NCBI GenBank assembly: GCA_945890485.1
Contig: CAMDCN010000009.1
Coordinates: 186,001 to 250,000, forward strand
Source: Candidatus Sulfopaludibacter sp. SbA3
Lineage (GTDB): Bacteria; Acidobacteriota; Terriglobia; Bryobacterales; Bryobacteraceae
Direction: 5' to 3'
Length of the DNA stretch: 64,000 nt
In this document: piece by piece, positions 24,965 to 34,013 of the stretch
Layout: the number at the start of each line of letters is the position of its first letter
How positions within the stretch are numbered: the stretch's first letter is position 1
Translations under genes and position numbers: made by a program
Notes under the pieces: model-generated
What the model was told of the DNA's origin: nothing
The model's database searches: none
The model's input: the letters and a program-made list of their open reading frames with translations, nothing else

Positions 24965-26254
24965 GTGTTTCGTCTCCTCCTCCTCCTCCTCCTGGCCTCC
25001 ACCACAATCGTCTGCTCCGCCGCCGACCCCGCGCAGGAACTCCACAACGCCATCCGCCGGGCCACCGGCGGCCAGCTCCAATTCAGTTTCGAAGTACGCT
25101 CGCGCCTCGAATTCCGCGGCCCCGCCGAGTTCGGCTCCGGACTCGAAACCCATGCCAATTTCGTTCGCACCCGCTTCGGGCTCTCCTACCGCCCCACCTC
25201 GTGGCTCCGCCTCTCCGCCCTCGGACAGGATTCCCGTGCCCCCATCCTCGGCCGCCCCGCGGCAGGTACTCAGCGGGACCCATTCGACGTCCAGGAGTCT
25301 TATCTCGAACTCTTCCCCTCCGCCAAAACCGGTTTCGGCGTCGACCTCGGCCGCCGGATGATCCAATACGGCGACACCCGCCTCATCGGTTCGCCCCAGT
25401 GGGCGTACACCGCCCGCACCTACGATATGGCCCGTGCGTGGTGGCGCACCGCCCGCGCCAAATTTGAAATCCTCCTGATTTCGCCCATCAAGCCCGACGG
25501 CGCCGGTTGGAACCGTCCCGTCCTCGGCGACCGAGTCTGGGGCACCTACAACACCTGGACCAGCCTCTGGCGCCAGTCCACGCTCGATCTCTACGCTCTC
25601 CGGCACGATCAGAACCGTCCCGGCGGATACACCGGACCCGGCCGCTTCCGCACGGAGTCGTTCGGCTTCCGGTGGGCCGCGCCACTTACCGCCCGCACTC
25701 GGTTCACCGGGGAAGCTATCTATCAGACCGGCCGCATCGGCAATGCGCCCCACCGCGCTTACGCCTACGTCGGACAGTTCGGCTATAAAACATCGTTCTG
25801 GTCGCGGCCCTTGGACTGGGCCACGGAGTGGAAGTACGCCTCCGGCGGCCAGTCGAACGGCCGCAGCCATACCTTCGACCAGCTCTATCCCGCCGCCCAC
25901 GACAAACTCGGGCATGTCGACGTGCTCGGCTGGCGCAACGTCCAAAACCTGCGTTCCACCGCCGTTTGGTGGCTCACTTCCAGGCTCAGTCTTACTTCGA
26001 TGTACACCGACAGTTGGCTAGCCGACCGCACCGATGCTGCCTATGGCTTGCAAGGCCGTCCCCTCGCCCGCTCAGCCGACGGTACGGCTGGTAGCCACCT
26101 CGGCCGCGAAGCCGACCTGTTCCTGACATGGAAGAAGGGCCCCTACACCTTCGCCGGCGGCGGAGGCCACTTCTTCACCGGCGAGTTCTTCCGCCGCACG
26201 ACGCCGGGCATCAGTCAGCACCTGTTCTATCTGTCTCACACTTACGCCTTTTAG
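24965..26254 (+). CDS. Alginate-export-family outer-membrane beta-barrel protein
   Basis: 429 residues from GTG 24965, with GGAAG at 24954-24958; the start at 24890 would add a proline-rich leader before the signal peptide. Signal peptide FRLLLLLLLASTTIVCSA, then a barrel of alternating aromatic strands as in the AlgE-like alginate_exp family (SFEVRSRLEFRG near the N-terminus, TRFGLSYRPTSWLRLSALGQ, GVDLGRRMIQYGDTRLIGS). It ends in aromatic FYLSHTYAF, a typical outer-membrane insertion signal. The domain is widespread in organisms without alginate, so it is best regarded as a porin or exporter of unknown substrate. Confidence 0.85.
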   Translation: MFRLLLLLLLASTTIVCSAADPAQELHNAIRRATGGQLQFSFEVRSRLEFRGPAEFGSGLETHANFVRTRFGLSYRPTSWLRLSALGQDSRAPILGRPAAGTQRDPFDVQESYLELFPSAKTGFGVDLGRRMIQYGDTRLIGSPQWAYTARTYDMARAWWRTARAKFEILLISPIKPDGAGWNRPVLGDRVWGTYNTWTSLWRQSTLDLYALRHDQNRPGGYTGPGRFRTESFGFRWAAPLTARTRFTGEAIYQTGRIGNAPHRAYAYVGQFGYKTSFWSRPLDWATEWKYASGGQSNGRSHTFDQLYPAAHDKLGHVDVLGWRNVQNLRSTAVWWLTSRLSLTSMYTDSWLADRTDAAYGLQGRPLARSADGTAGSHLGREADLFLTWKKGPYTFAGGGGHFFTGEFFRRTTPGISQHLFYLSHTYAF

Positions 26255-26444
26255 AGGTTACCATCGCCTCCAAGCCGCTCCACCCGGCGGCCAGCAACAC
26301 CGAACCAACGGCGCCTAGTAAGAACTCTGCTGCCGCTCCACCTGCGCTCGCGGAAAACCAGAAGTACTTGACCAGCGAAATAGCCAAGTCCGCCGCCAGG
26401 AAGCAGAGCAGCGTGCGCCGGAATGGGAGCATCCCTTGGTCCAT
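26211..26444 (-). CDS. Possible small two-helix membrane protein
   Basis: About 77 residues, with two hydrophobic stretches (LLCFLAADLAISLVKYFWF and FLLGAVGSVLLAAGWSGL). It overlaps the 3' end of the barrel gene by 44 bases tail to tail and follows the DUF362 gene on the same strand, 85 bases after its end. No clear ribosome site; the frame is open further upstream. It may be real or a chance frame. Confidence 0.3.
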   Translation of the reverse strand: MDQGMLPFRRTLLCFLAADLAISLVKYFWFSASAGGAAAEFLLGAVGSVLLAAGWSGLEAMVTSKRRKCETDRTGAD

Positions 26445-26528
26445 CTTCAAAGGCAGGTTCAGTACCAGCTCTTTCCAGTACAGCTCCCTCTGGAACGGAA
26501 GGTTCTATCAGCTGAGGTTCACGCGACG

Positions 26529-27794
26529 CTAGGATTTAATACGGTCATAATCGAACCGTTCGTTCACCAGATGGTACTTCGGCTCGCCGTCCCGCTGGAG
26601 ATAGTAAGTCGGCAGCGGTGTCCGCTGGAAATCCGTCAGCCGGCGGCGCACCGCCTTGCCGTCCTCCCACTCGTAAACCTCCACCTCGTGCGGATTAAAC
26701 GTATCCAGCAGTCCCCGCTCCTTCGCAATGCGGAACAGATTCACATTGCCCGGTTCGTGCCCGCCCAGATACATCCCAATCATGTCCAGCCGGAGCTTAT
26801 CCTTGCCAAACATCACCAGGTTCGTCAGATGGTCGTTGCCAATCCCAAAACCATCGCCATCGCGGCCATAAATCCCTTCAATCACAGCCAAACCCGTCTT
26901 CAAGGTCTGCGCGTTGTCACAGGTCTTGTGCGCCCAAATCTCCTGATGCACGGGACTCAACGCATCGCGGCTCTGGTACCGCGCATAACCCATTCGCACG
27001 TGCCGGTCAAAGAACGAGTTCACCCGGCGTTCCACTTCAGGATGGATGTTCTCCTTCATGAAGTCCGGCACCCCGGTCACCCCCTGCCACCCAGGGCAGA
27101 AGCGGACATACGGCTTCACCACCAGCCCCTGCTCGTTCTTCGTCGACAGCGTCATGCACATGCCGTGCGACTTCCACTTGGCGATATTAAGAAGCCAAGT
27201 GTCAGGTTCGTTCACCGGCGCATAGTGCGGGATCTTCGTGTAGACTACCGGATCCGGCACCTTCGTCCAATTCATCTCGTAACTGTCGCGGAAGTTACGC
27301 GCGCGCCGCTCCGGCTCGTTCACCTCCACCCCATGCCGGTCGTTGATATCAGCCAGCCCGCGATAGTTCCACGTATGGAAGTTGTTCGCCTCCAGGAAGT
27401 AGAACTGTTTCAGGCCGATCTCTTTCAGCCCGATAATAATCCCTTCGTAAAACTGCGGGTCAGTGCCCGTCCCCCAGTTCTCTTCATGCGGCCGGTTGTT
27501 GCGGACACTGGTGAAGTTGGGTTTCAGGATCACGCGATGGGAGATCGGGATGCCCGTGGCGTCCTCGGTCGGGACAAACACGTCGCGGGCGAATGCAATG
27601 CCCTCTTTGAGCTTCGTCGCCTCGTCCATCTTGTGCGGCACCCGCGTCCGTTTGATGAACACGGCCTTGGGGTTCGCCTCGACGAACGGATGAACGGCAA
27701 AGCGGGCCTTCGGCAGGCGCGAAGGGGCGCCGATCAGCCGGTAGGGAGTGAGAGCGGCAGCGGCAGCCAGGAAGTGACGGCGGGTATGGATCAT
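26529..27794 (-). CDS. DUF362-domain protein with Tat signal
   Basis: 421 residues. The N-terminus TRRHFLAAAAAL is a twin-arginine signal, so the protein is exported folded. The body matches the DUF362 family, with a central VILKPNFTSV strand, NIAKWKSHGMCMTLSTKN and a conserved GIYGRDGDGFG segment. DUF362 proteins are sometimes iron-sulfur proteins, but the ferredoxin cysteine motif is absent here. The function is unknown. It starts 12 bases after the stop of an unknown 364-residue protein encoded upstream on the same strand; the two form an operon. Confidence 0.88.
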   Translation of the reverse strand: MIHTRRHFLAAAAALTPYRLIGAPSRLPKARFAVHPFVEANPKAVFIKRTRVPHKMDEATKLKEGIAFARDVFVPTEDATGIPISHRVILKPNFTSVRNNRPHEENWGTGTDPQFYEGIIIGLKEIGLKQFYFLEANNFHTWNYRGLADINDRHGVEVNEPERRARNFRDSYEMNWTKVPDPVVYTKIPHYAPVNEPDTWLLNIAKWKSHGMCMTLSTKNEQGLVVKPYVRFCPGWQGVTGVPDFMKENIHPEVERRVNSFFDRHVRMGYARYQSRDALSPVHQEIWAHKTCDNAQTLKTGLAVIEGIYGRDGDGFGIGNDHLTNLVMFGKDKLRLDMIGMYLGGHEPGNVNLFRIAKERGLLDTFNPHEVEVYEWEDGKAVRRRLTDFQRTPLPTYYLQRDGEPKYHLVNERFDYDRIKS

Positions 27795-27806
27795 AGCGCG
27801 TGGTCC

Positions 27807-28901
27807 TTAAACGAACTGTACAACAGCCAGACGGTGGATGTTAGGCGGGAAGACTTCGGTCATCGAACCCCGCGTGTAAACTTTAAGCGGCAGCGGCGGC
27901 GCCTCCGGGCGCAGCAGCGTCGCCGACCGGTAGAGGCCTTGCACCCGCGCCTGAATCTCCGTCCCGATCGGAGACCCGTACTGCACAATATGCAGCAGCC
28001 CGCCGGCCTTCGCCAGGGGGATCGCGGACGTCGCGTTCCACAACCGGGCGGCCCGCCGTTTGTGGGTGACCAGGTCGATGCAGTCCAAAGCGAACTCGCT
28101 CGGGTCCTGCACCCGCTTGTGGTAGGCGACCACTTGGCCTTTGCCTAGCGAAAAAATCGTACGGTCGGTATCCTGCTTCACCACGGCCCAACTCTTTTCA
28201 GGTGCTGAGTCGATCACTACGGTCGCCCCGGCGGCGGCATGAGCAAAGGCCTGCGGCGGCACGGTCTTGAGCCCGGCGGCGACCAGCACCACGATGCGGG
28301 CCGGATCGGGGGAGGGAACCGTGGCAGCTGAGACTAGAGCCGGGCTCCCGCCCCGGCGAAAGAGAAGGTTGGCGATTTCGCCGCTAGCGTAACCCGGCTC
28401 GACAATGGCGGTGAGCGTCGGAAGAGTCGGACGCTGGAACAGACCCTCGTTTTTCCCCATCCAGGCGGCGGTAAGGGCGAGGGACGCCCACGCCGCCAGA
28501 GCCTTGGCGTCGCCGGCCAGCAGTGCGCCGCGAAAGCGGGGTTCGACGGACAGGACAAAATTCCCGCCGTTCACCCGGGCTTCGACGAAAGCGAGTTCGA
28601 GCGAATCAAACGGGACGCCCTGCTCGGGGTTCTTGTGTTGATGAGCCAGCAGGCCCGAGTGCCCGAGCGCGCGCTGCACGGCGGCGAGATAGCCGCTTGC
28701 GTCCACCCACGGTTCCCGGCTGGCGCTGGCGACATCCGCGTTGCCCCCGCGTGCGGGGCTGCGAATCCCCGGCCAGAGGCCGGAGGTCACCGCGCCTTCC
28801 ACCGGCTCTTCGCCGAGGATCTGATCGGCCTTCAATTGGGCGAGCAGTGGCTCATGGGCAGGTTCACGATTCGGCCAGCGGAGGATAAGGGGCAGCGGCA
28901 T
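27807..28901 (-). CDS. Unknown protein, operon partner of DUF362 protein
   Basis: 364 residues from ATG 28901, which has an AGG ribosome site in GCAGGTCCTTC; an upstream ATG at 28955 is less likely. No signal peptide or membrane helices. The Ala/Val-rich middle part (ASLALTAAWMGKN, ARIVVLVAAGLKTVPPQAFA) looks like a Rossmann-type or glutamine-amidotransferase-like fold, as in domains that follow beta-glycosidases, but no catalytic motif is evident. Directly followed by the DUF362 gene at a 12-base spacing. Unknown function; a shared role in handling an exported substrate is conceivable. Confidence 0.75.
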   Translation of the reverse strand: MPLPLILRWPNREPAHEPLLAQLKADQILGEEPVEGAVTSGLWPGIRSPARGGNADVASASREPWVDASGYLAAVQRALGHSGLLAHQHKNPEQGVPFDSLELAFVEARVNGGNFVLSVEPRFRGALLAGDAKALAAWASLALTAAWMGKNEGLFQRPTLPTLTAIVEPGYASGEIANLLFRRGGSPALVSAATVPSPDPARIVVLVAAGLKTVPPQAFAHAAAGATVVIDSAPEKSWAVVKQDTDRTIFSLGKGQVVAYHKRVQDPSEFALDCIDLVTHKRRAARLWNATSAIPLAKAGGLLHIVQYGSPIGTEIQARVQGLYRSATLLRPEAPPLPLKVYTRGSMTEVFPPNIHRLAVVQFV

Positions 28902-29070
28902 GAAGGACCTGCTTCCATCGTAGCGTGTAACATTTAGGGCTTGATCGAAAATCAATTCCGCAGTATTCTTCGGCTGCGTCCGTAGCGACGATTACGCGCC
29001 AGTCCGATTAGGTGCCGGGCAGAAACTGCCGGTTCTCACCAGAACCCTCACTGCAATCCGAGATGTTCGA

Positions 29071-32000
29071 ATGTCGCTCCGTCGCGCCATATTTGCGGTT
29101 GCCTGCTCGGTGATCGGCTCCCTCGCCGGGCCTGGCGTCAAAGTATCCAGAATGGATATGCCCATGGCCTTCGAGGCCAACCATGGGCAGGCCCCAGAAG
29201 CTGTACGCTTCGCCGCCAGGGGTCTCCGTTATCGCGTACACCTCTCGGCCGCTTCGGCCAAGTTGCACTTGGGGGACCCTTCCCAGGCTGAAACCTTGGA
29301 GATGACGATCCTCGGGGCTGGTCACGGAGCAATGACCCCTGACCATCTTCTGCCTGGCAAATCTCACTACCTGCTCGGGAATGATCCATCGCATTGGCGC
29401 ACAAATATTCCCCAATTCGACGGAGCCTGGGTCCGGGGCATCTACCCAGGCATCGACCTCCACTACTACGGAAACCAGCGCAACCTCGAGTACGACTTCG
29501 TCGTCGCACCGAAGATAGACCCACGGCTAATCCGACTGCGGTTCCGCGGGCAAACGGCCATCAGAACGACGCCCGAAGGCGATCTGGTCTTCGATCTCGG
29601 CGCCGCCAGCCTGCGGAAACGCCGGCCTGCAGCCTTCACCGAGCCCGGCCACACCCCAGTTACGGTTGACTTCCTACTTAACGACGACGGCTCCGTCGGG
29701 TTCACCCTGGGGCCATACGATAACGCCAGGAAACTGGTCATCGACCCCGTGATTGATTTTGCCAGCTATCTGGGCGGTACCGGAACCGACGTCGCCAATG
29801 CCGTCGCCGTCGATGGAAGCGGGAATGTCTATGTTGGCGGAAAGACCGGCAGCACTGCGTTCCCGTCCGTGGGCCCGCTCCAAGCGCTATACGGAGGCAG
29901 CAGCGAGGATGGCTTCGTCACAAAGTTCAACTCCACTGGAACGGCGGTCCTCTTCTCCACCTACCTCGGAGGAAATAGCCGTGACGCCGTCAACGGTATT
30001 GCCATCGACGCGAGCGGCAGCATCTACCTCACCGGCGAAACACTCTCCGGGAATTTCCCCAAAACCAGTCCGGTCAGCACAAGCTGTTTCGGTGATGCCT
30101 TCGTTACGAAGCTCGCACCCGCCGGCAATGCAATTACTTACTCCCTCTGCGTGGGAGGGGCCGGCACGGATCTGGGCTGGGGCATCGGCGTCGATTCGGC
30201 CAGTAATGTTTATATTTCGGGGGAATCCGGAGGCGGCCTACCCGTTGCCAATGCTGCCCAGGCAGCTTGGAAGGGATATACCGACGCCTTTGTCGGCAAG
30301 CTCAATCCGGCAGGTTCGGCCTGGTCCTATCTGACCTACCTCGGCGGCGCTCAGACCGATCGGGGCAGCGCGATCGCCGTGGACGGAGCCGGAAACGCCT
30401 GTGTGGCCGGGTCCACGTCCTCGACTGACTTCACCGTCGTGGCGCCGCTTCTGTCGCCCTCTCCCGGCTCTGCGGGCGTTGACAACGCCTTCGTCGCCAA
30501 GTTCAGCCCCTCGGGCTCCATTTTCTACTCGACCTACCTGGGGGGCAGTGGCGTCGATTCTGCCTCCAGTGTCGGGATCGACGCGCTGGGCAGTTGTTTC
30601 GTAACGGGCTACACCTGGAGCACCAACTTCCCAGTCCTCAATGCCGCACAGCCGGCCCGCGTCGGAACGCAGGAAGCCTTCGTCACCGCCTACAACCCAT
30701 CGGGCTCGGCCTACCTCTACTCCACCTATCTGGGAGGCTCGCTCAACGATATCGGTCGCGGCATCGCCGTCACTGCCGGTGGGGTCGCCCACGTCACCGG
30801 CGAGTCCTCCTCCGGCGACTTCCCGAAGCTGAATCCAGCCCAAACGGAATTAAAGGACTACGGTTCCATCTACAAATCGAGCAACGGCGGAGCCGCGTTT
30901 TCGCGGCCAGCGCCGATCGCCGGATCATTCTTCTCGATCGCTGCCCATCCAACCGATCCCCTGACCCTCTTTGCGGGAACGAGCGCCGGTGGCATCTACA
31001 AGTCGACGAACGCTGGCGCCTCCTGGACGCTCTCCAACTCGGGAATCGCGTACTTTTCCAGCTTCATCAACTCCCTGGTCTTCCATCCCCTCGACAGTTG
31101 TCTCATCTATTCCGGGAACTTCAGCCAACCCTTCCCGTTCTTGAACACGAACGAAATCCTGATGCGCAGCAACAATTGCGGAGCATCCTGGGGAATCGCG
31201 TTCAACGCACCCATCGGCAACGAAGTGAATTCGCTGGCCTTCTCTTCCGCCGCCTCTCCCGTGCTCTATTTCGGCTGGACATCGAAACCCAGTTCCTTCT
31301 CAACCCAAACCAGCGTGGGCCGAATGACCGGCAGTGGCAGCGAGTATTCCTATCCCGGCGCTGGTTACTACGTGCTCGCTGCCGATCCCTTGAACGGATG
31401 CAACATGTACGTCGGGAATGGTGTCTTCAATGGCACCGGGACCGTCCTCAAAAACACAAGCTGTTCGGTATGGAATTGGGCCCAGGTGGGGGCAACGTTC
31501 CCGTCCAGGGTTTCTGCTTTGGCCGCCCATCCCACCATTGCGGATTCGCTCCTCGCCGGAACGGGAACTGGCGAAATCTACCGGAAAGCGGACGCTGGCA
31601 GCCCTTGGGTGCAGGTTGCCACTCTCAGCGGAAATGTAAGCGCCATCCGGTTTGAGCCAGGGAATCCGGCCGTCGTCTATGCCGCCGGAAACGATCGGAA
31701 TGTCCACAAGAGCACGGACGGTGGCATCACGTGGAACCCTGTTGGGGCCGTCGCCGGAAGCCTGGTCTACCAACTGACCGTCAGCCCCGCGGCGCCCGCG
31801 ACCATCTATGCAGCGAGCTCGTCGGCCTCGGACGCGTTCTACACCCGGATCAGTGCCAACGGGGCAATCTTGGATTCGACCCATCTCGGCGGGTACGGCA
31901 CGGATGCTGGACTTGGGATTGCCCTCGACTCCGGGGGCAATGCCGTCATCGCGGGCAGCACCGCTTCAACAACGTTCCCGGTCACTCCCGGTGCAGTCTA

Positions 32001-33477
32001 TGCGAGCAACGCCGGTAGCGTCGATGGGTTCGTCGTGAAACTGAAGCCCGCGGCGCCGTGTACTTACTCGATAAACCCCGCCACGGGCTCGCCTGGCTCC
32101 GCCGGCGGAACAGGCAATACGGCGGTGACGGCGGGCACAGGGTGTCCTTGGACCGCCGTCAGCAATGCGAATTGGATTACGGTCACCTCCGGCGCCTCCG
32201 GCAGTGGTAACGGGTCGGTAGGCTATTCAGTGGCCGCGAACGCTTCGCCAGCACAACGCAGTGGGAGCATCACGATCGCTGACAAGACCCTGACGATTAC
32301 GCAGGCGGCAGCGCCGTGTACGTTTCAGATTTCCAGCTCGTCCGTTGACGTGGCCGCTGCCGGCGGCGCCGGTTCAGCCATCTCTGTGACGGCGATCGCC
32401 GGGTGCGCCTGGACGGCGGTCAGCAATGCCGCATGGATCACGGTTACCTCCGGTGCAACTGGAAATGGACCTGGGTCCGTCGGCTATACGGTCGGAGCGA
32501 ACGCGGTGGCCGCCGTCCGCTCCGGCACCATCACCCTCGCCGGATTCACGTTTACCGTGAACCAGGCAGCAGCGTCCTCGCCGCAAGTCCCGAGCGCCCG
32601 CGACGGCGGTCCGATCGCCCCCGCGGGAACCACGCAAACCATCGTCGCGCGGTTTTCGCATCCCGCTGGAGTCGCGCAGTTGGGAGTCGTAAACATCTTA
32701 ATCAACGAAGCCTTGGACGGTGCGAACGCCTGTTACATCGCCTATTCGCGGCCTGCGGGGGTCTTGTTTCTGGTCCACGACGCCGGCACCGGGAGTGGAC
32801 TTTCGGCGCCGTTGGTGCTCGGTTCCGCGGGATCAGCCAGCAATAGCCAATGCTCCATTGCGGGCCTCGGGTCGTCGGTAGTGGAAAGCGGGAACTCGCT
32901 CACGCTGACGCTCGTCGTGTCGTTTACCGGTTCTTTCACCGGAAATCGCGTGATCTATATGGCCGCCCAGTCAGTGATCAACGTGTCGTCCGGTTGGCAG
33001 ACCATGGGTACCTCCATCATTCCCGAAGCCGCCCTCACCTATCCCAGGGCCAACGGGCTCTCCTTGCCGGCCGCGACCGCAGCCAGTCAGACGATCACCG
33101 TGACTTATCAGGATGCCGCCAATGTCAACAATCTGCAGACCGCCTGGTTGCTCATCAACATGGCGTTAGACGCCAGGCAGTCCTGCTACATCGCCTACTA
33201 CCTGCCAGGGAATCTGCTCTTTCTCTACCCCGACAACGGGGACGGGGCCCAAGCGACGGCCATTGAGCTAAGCGGCACGAACACGATTGAAAACAGCTAT
33301 TGCCGGATTAGCGCCCAGGGTTCGAGCGCGGTGCGAAGCGGAAACCAACTGACCCTAACGCTGAACTACCTGGCGAAGCCCGCGTTTACTGGAGCACGAG
33401 GGATCTGGGGCGCGGTACAGACCTTGGGCGCACAGACGAGCCGATGGAAGCCGGTCGGCGCATGGCTGGTTCCCTGA
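29071..33477 (+). CDS. Giant secreted SBBP/BNR/BACON repeat protein
   Basis: 1468 residues. Signal peptide, then an N-terminal domain (about 25-225) typical of SBBP proteins (FEANHGQAPEAVRFAARG, GIYPGIDLHYYGNQRNLEYD). Six or more SBBP beta-propeller repeats follow with the pattern STYLGGxxxDxxxxIAVDxxGxxYVTG, then BNR/Asp-box-type blades (GGIYKSTNAGASWTLSNSGI), one more SBBP blade, two BACON domains (each beginning APC or CTYS, ending with TLTITQAA or TFTVNQAA), and finally two copies of a domain of about 145 residues starting near 32587 and 33030. That C-terminal module also occurs twice in the protein at 50729-54370. Probably cell-surface or extracellular; ligand unknown. Confidence 0.9.
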   Translation: MSLRRAIFAVACSVIGSLAGPGVKVSRMDMPMAFEANHGQAPEAVRFAARGLRYRVHLSAASAKLHLGDPSQAETLEMTILGAGHGAMTPDHLLPGKSHYLLGNDPSHWRTNIPQFDGAWVRGIYPGIDLHYYGNQRNLEYDFVVAPKIDPRLIRLRFRGQTAIRTTPEGDLVFDLGAASLRKRRPAAFTEPGHTPVTVDFLLNDDGSVGFTLGPYDNARKLVIDPVIDFASYLGGTGTDVANAVAVDGSGNVYVGGKTGSTAFPSVGPLQALYGGSSEDGFVTKFNSTGTAVLFSTYLGGNSRDAVNGIAIDASGSIYLTGETLSGNFPKTSPVSTSCFGDAFVTKLAPAGNAITYSLCVGGAGTDLGWGIGVDSASNVYISGESGGGLPVANAAQAAWKGYTDAFVGKLNPAGSAWSYLTYLGGAQTDRGSAIAVDGAGNACVAGSTSSTDFTVVAPLLSPSPGSAGVDNAFVAKFSPSGSIFYSTYLGGSGVDSASSVGIDALGSCFVTGYTWSTNFPVLNAAQPARVGTQEAFVTAYNPSGSAYLYSTYLGGSLNDIGRGIAVTAGGVAHVTGESSSGDFPKLNPAQTELKDYGSIYKSSNGGAAFSRPAPIAGSFFSIAAHPTDPLTLFAGTSAGGIYKSTNAGASWTLSNSGIAYFSSFINSLVFHPLDSCLIYSGNFSQPFPFLNTNEILMRSNNCGASWGIAFNAPIGNEVNSLAFSSAASPVLYFGWTSKPSSFSTQTSVGRMTGSGSEYSYPGAGYYVLAADPLNGCNMYVGNGVFNGTGTVLKNTSCSVWNWAQVGATFPSRVSALAAHPTIADSLLAGTGTGEIYRKADAGSPWVQVATLSGNVSAIRFEPGNPAVVYAAGNDRNVHKSTDGGITWNPVGAVAGSLVYQLTVSPAAPATIYAASSSASDAFYTRISANGAILDSTHLGGYGTDAGLGIALDSGGNAVIAGSTASTTFPVTPGAVYASNAGSVDGFVVKLKPAAPCTYSINPATGSPGSAGGTGNTAVTAGTGCPWTAVSNANWITVTSGASGSGNGSVGYSVAANASPAQRSGSITIADKTLTITQAAAPCTFQISSSSVDVAAAGGAGSAISVTAIAGCAWTAVSNAAWITVTSGATGNGPGSVGYTVGANAVAAVRSGTITLAGFTFTVNQAAASSPQVPSARDGGPIAPAGTTQTIVARFSHPAGVAQLGVVNILINEALDGANACYIAYSRPAGVLFLVHDAGTGSGLSAPLVLGSAGSASNSQCSIAGLGSSVVESGNSLTLTLVVSFTGSFTGNRVIYMAAQSVINVSSGWQTMGTSIIPEAALTYPRANGLSLPAATAASQTITVTYQDAANVNNLQTAWLLINMALDARQSCYIAYYLPGNLLFLYPDNGDGAQATAIELSGTNTIENSYCRISAQGSSAVRSGNQLTLTLNYLAKPAFTGARGIWGAVQTLGAQTSRWKPVGAWLVP

Positions 33478-33503
33478 GACTGCCCAGCTTGCCATTCCTT
33501 CTC

Positions 33504-33899
33504 CTACGTTAACTCCACTCTCGTCCGCCTCGCGTCCACGAAAAAGATCACCGCAATCCCTACCCCATACGCCACCAGATCCAGCCAACCAAACTGAACC
33601 CCCAACAGCCGCGCGCAAATCCGCACCGCCCAATTCCCGCTCCCCAACATCTCCGCCGGAATCCCCGTCAACTGGAACACTTCCATCCCGGTCATCACCA
33701 CCAAGGCGCACCCTGCCGCCGCCGCCCGGGCCCGCCCCACCAGCCGCAGCAACGCATACACCATCGCCGCATACAACGCATCGCCCAAGTACTTATCCAC
33801 CACCACGAACCCCGTCCGCCCAACCCGCGACAAGATACCCGCGGCGATGATGCCCAACGTGCAAAGCAACCAACCCCAGCGCAGCGCCAAGGGAGTCAC
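33504..33899 (-). CDS. DUF2809 family membrane protein
   Basis: 131 residues with four hydrophobic helices. The conserved core KYLGDALYAAMVYALLR, the MEVFQLTGIPAE segment and GVQFGWLDLVAYGVG are characteristic of DUF2809 proteins, small integral membrane proteins of unknown function that often flank regulatory genes. No neighbour is close enough to be called an operon partner. An acidic residue in helix 3 (MEVFQL) is conserved in the family. Confidence 0.85.
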   Translation of the reverse strand: MTPLALRWGWLLCTLGIIAAGILSRVGRTGFVVVDKYLGDALYAAMVYALLRLVGRARAAAAGCALVVMTGMEVFQLTGIPAEMLGSGNWAVRICARLLGVQFGWLDLVAYGVGIAVIFFVDARRTRVELT

Positions 33900-34013
33900 T
33901 TCGCCTGCTGCTGCGCCACCGGCAGCATCACGCCATCCCCGGCCCCAGGCGAAACGCCAACGCCGCTGATCAGCCCCACATGGTTCACTGTCATACGAGC
34001 GACGATAGCAAGC

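Noticed and set aside
26436-28148. Plus-strand frame of 570 codons opposite the DUF362 operon
   Set aside because: His/Arg/Pro-rich shadow; the minus strand carries a Tat signal and DUF362 motifs.
33896-33994. Possible 32-residue leader peptide overlapping the DUF2809 start
   Set aside because: There is an ATG (TVNHVGLISG) but no ribosome site, and nothing in it resembles a regulatory peptide.
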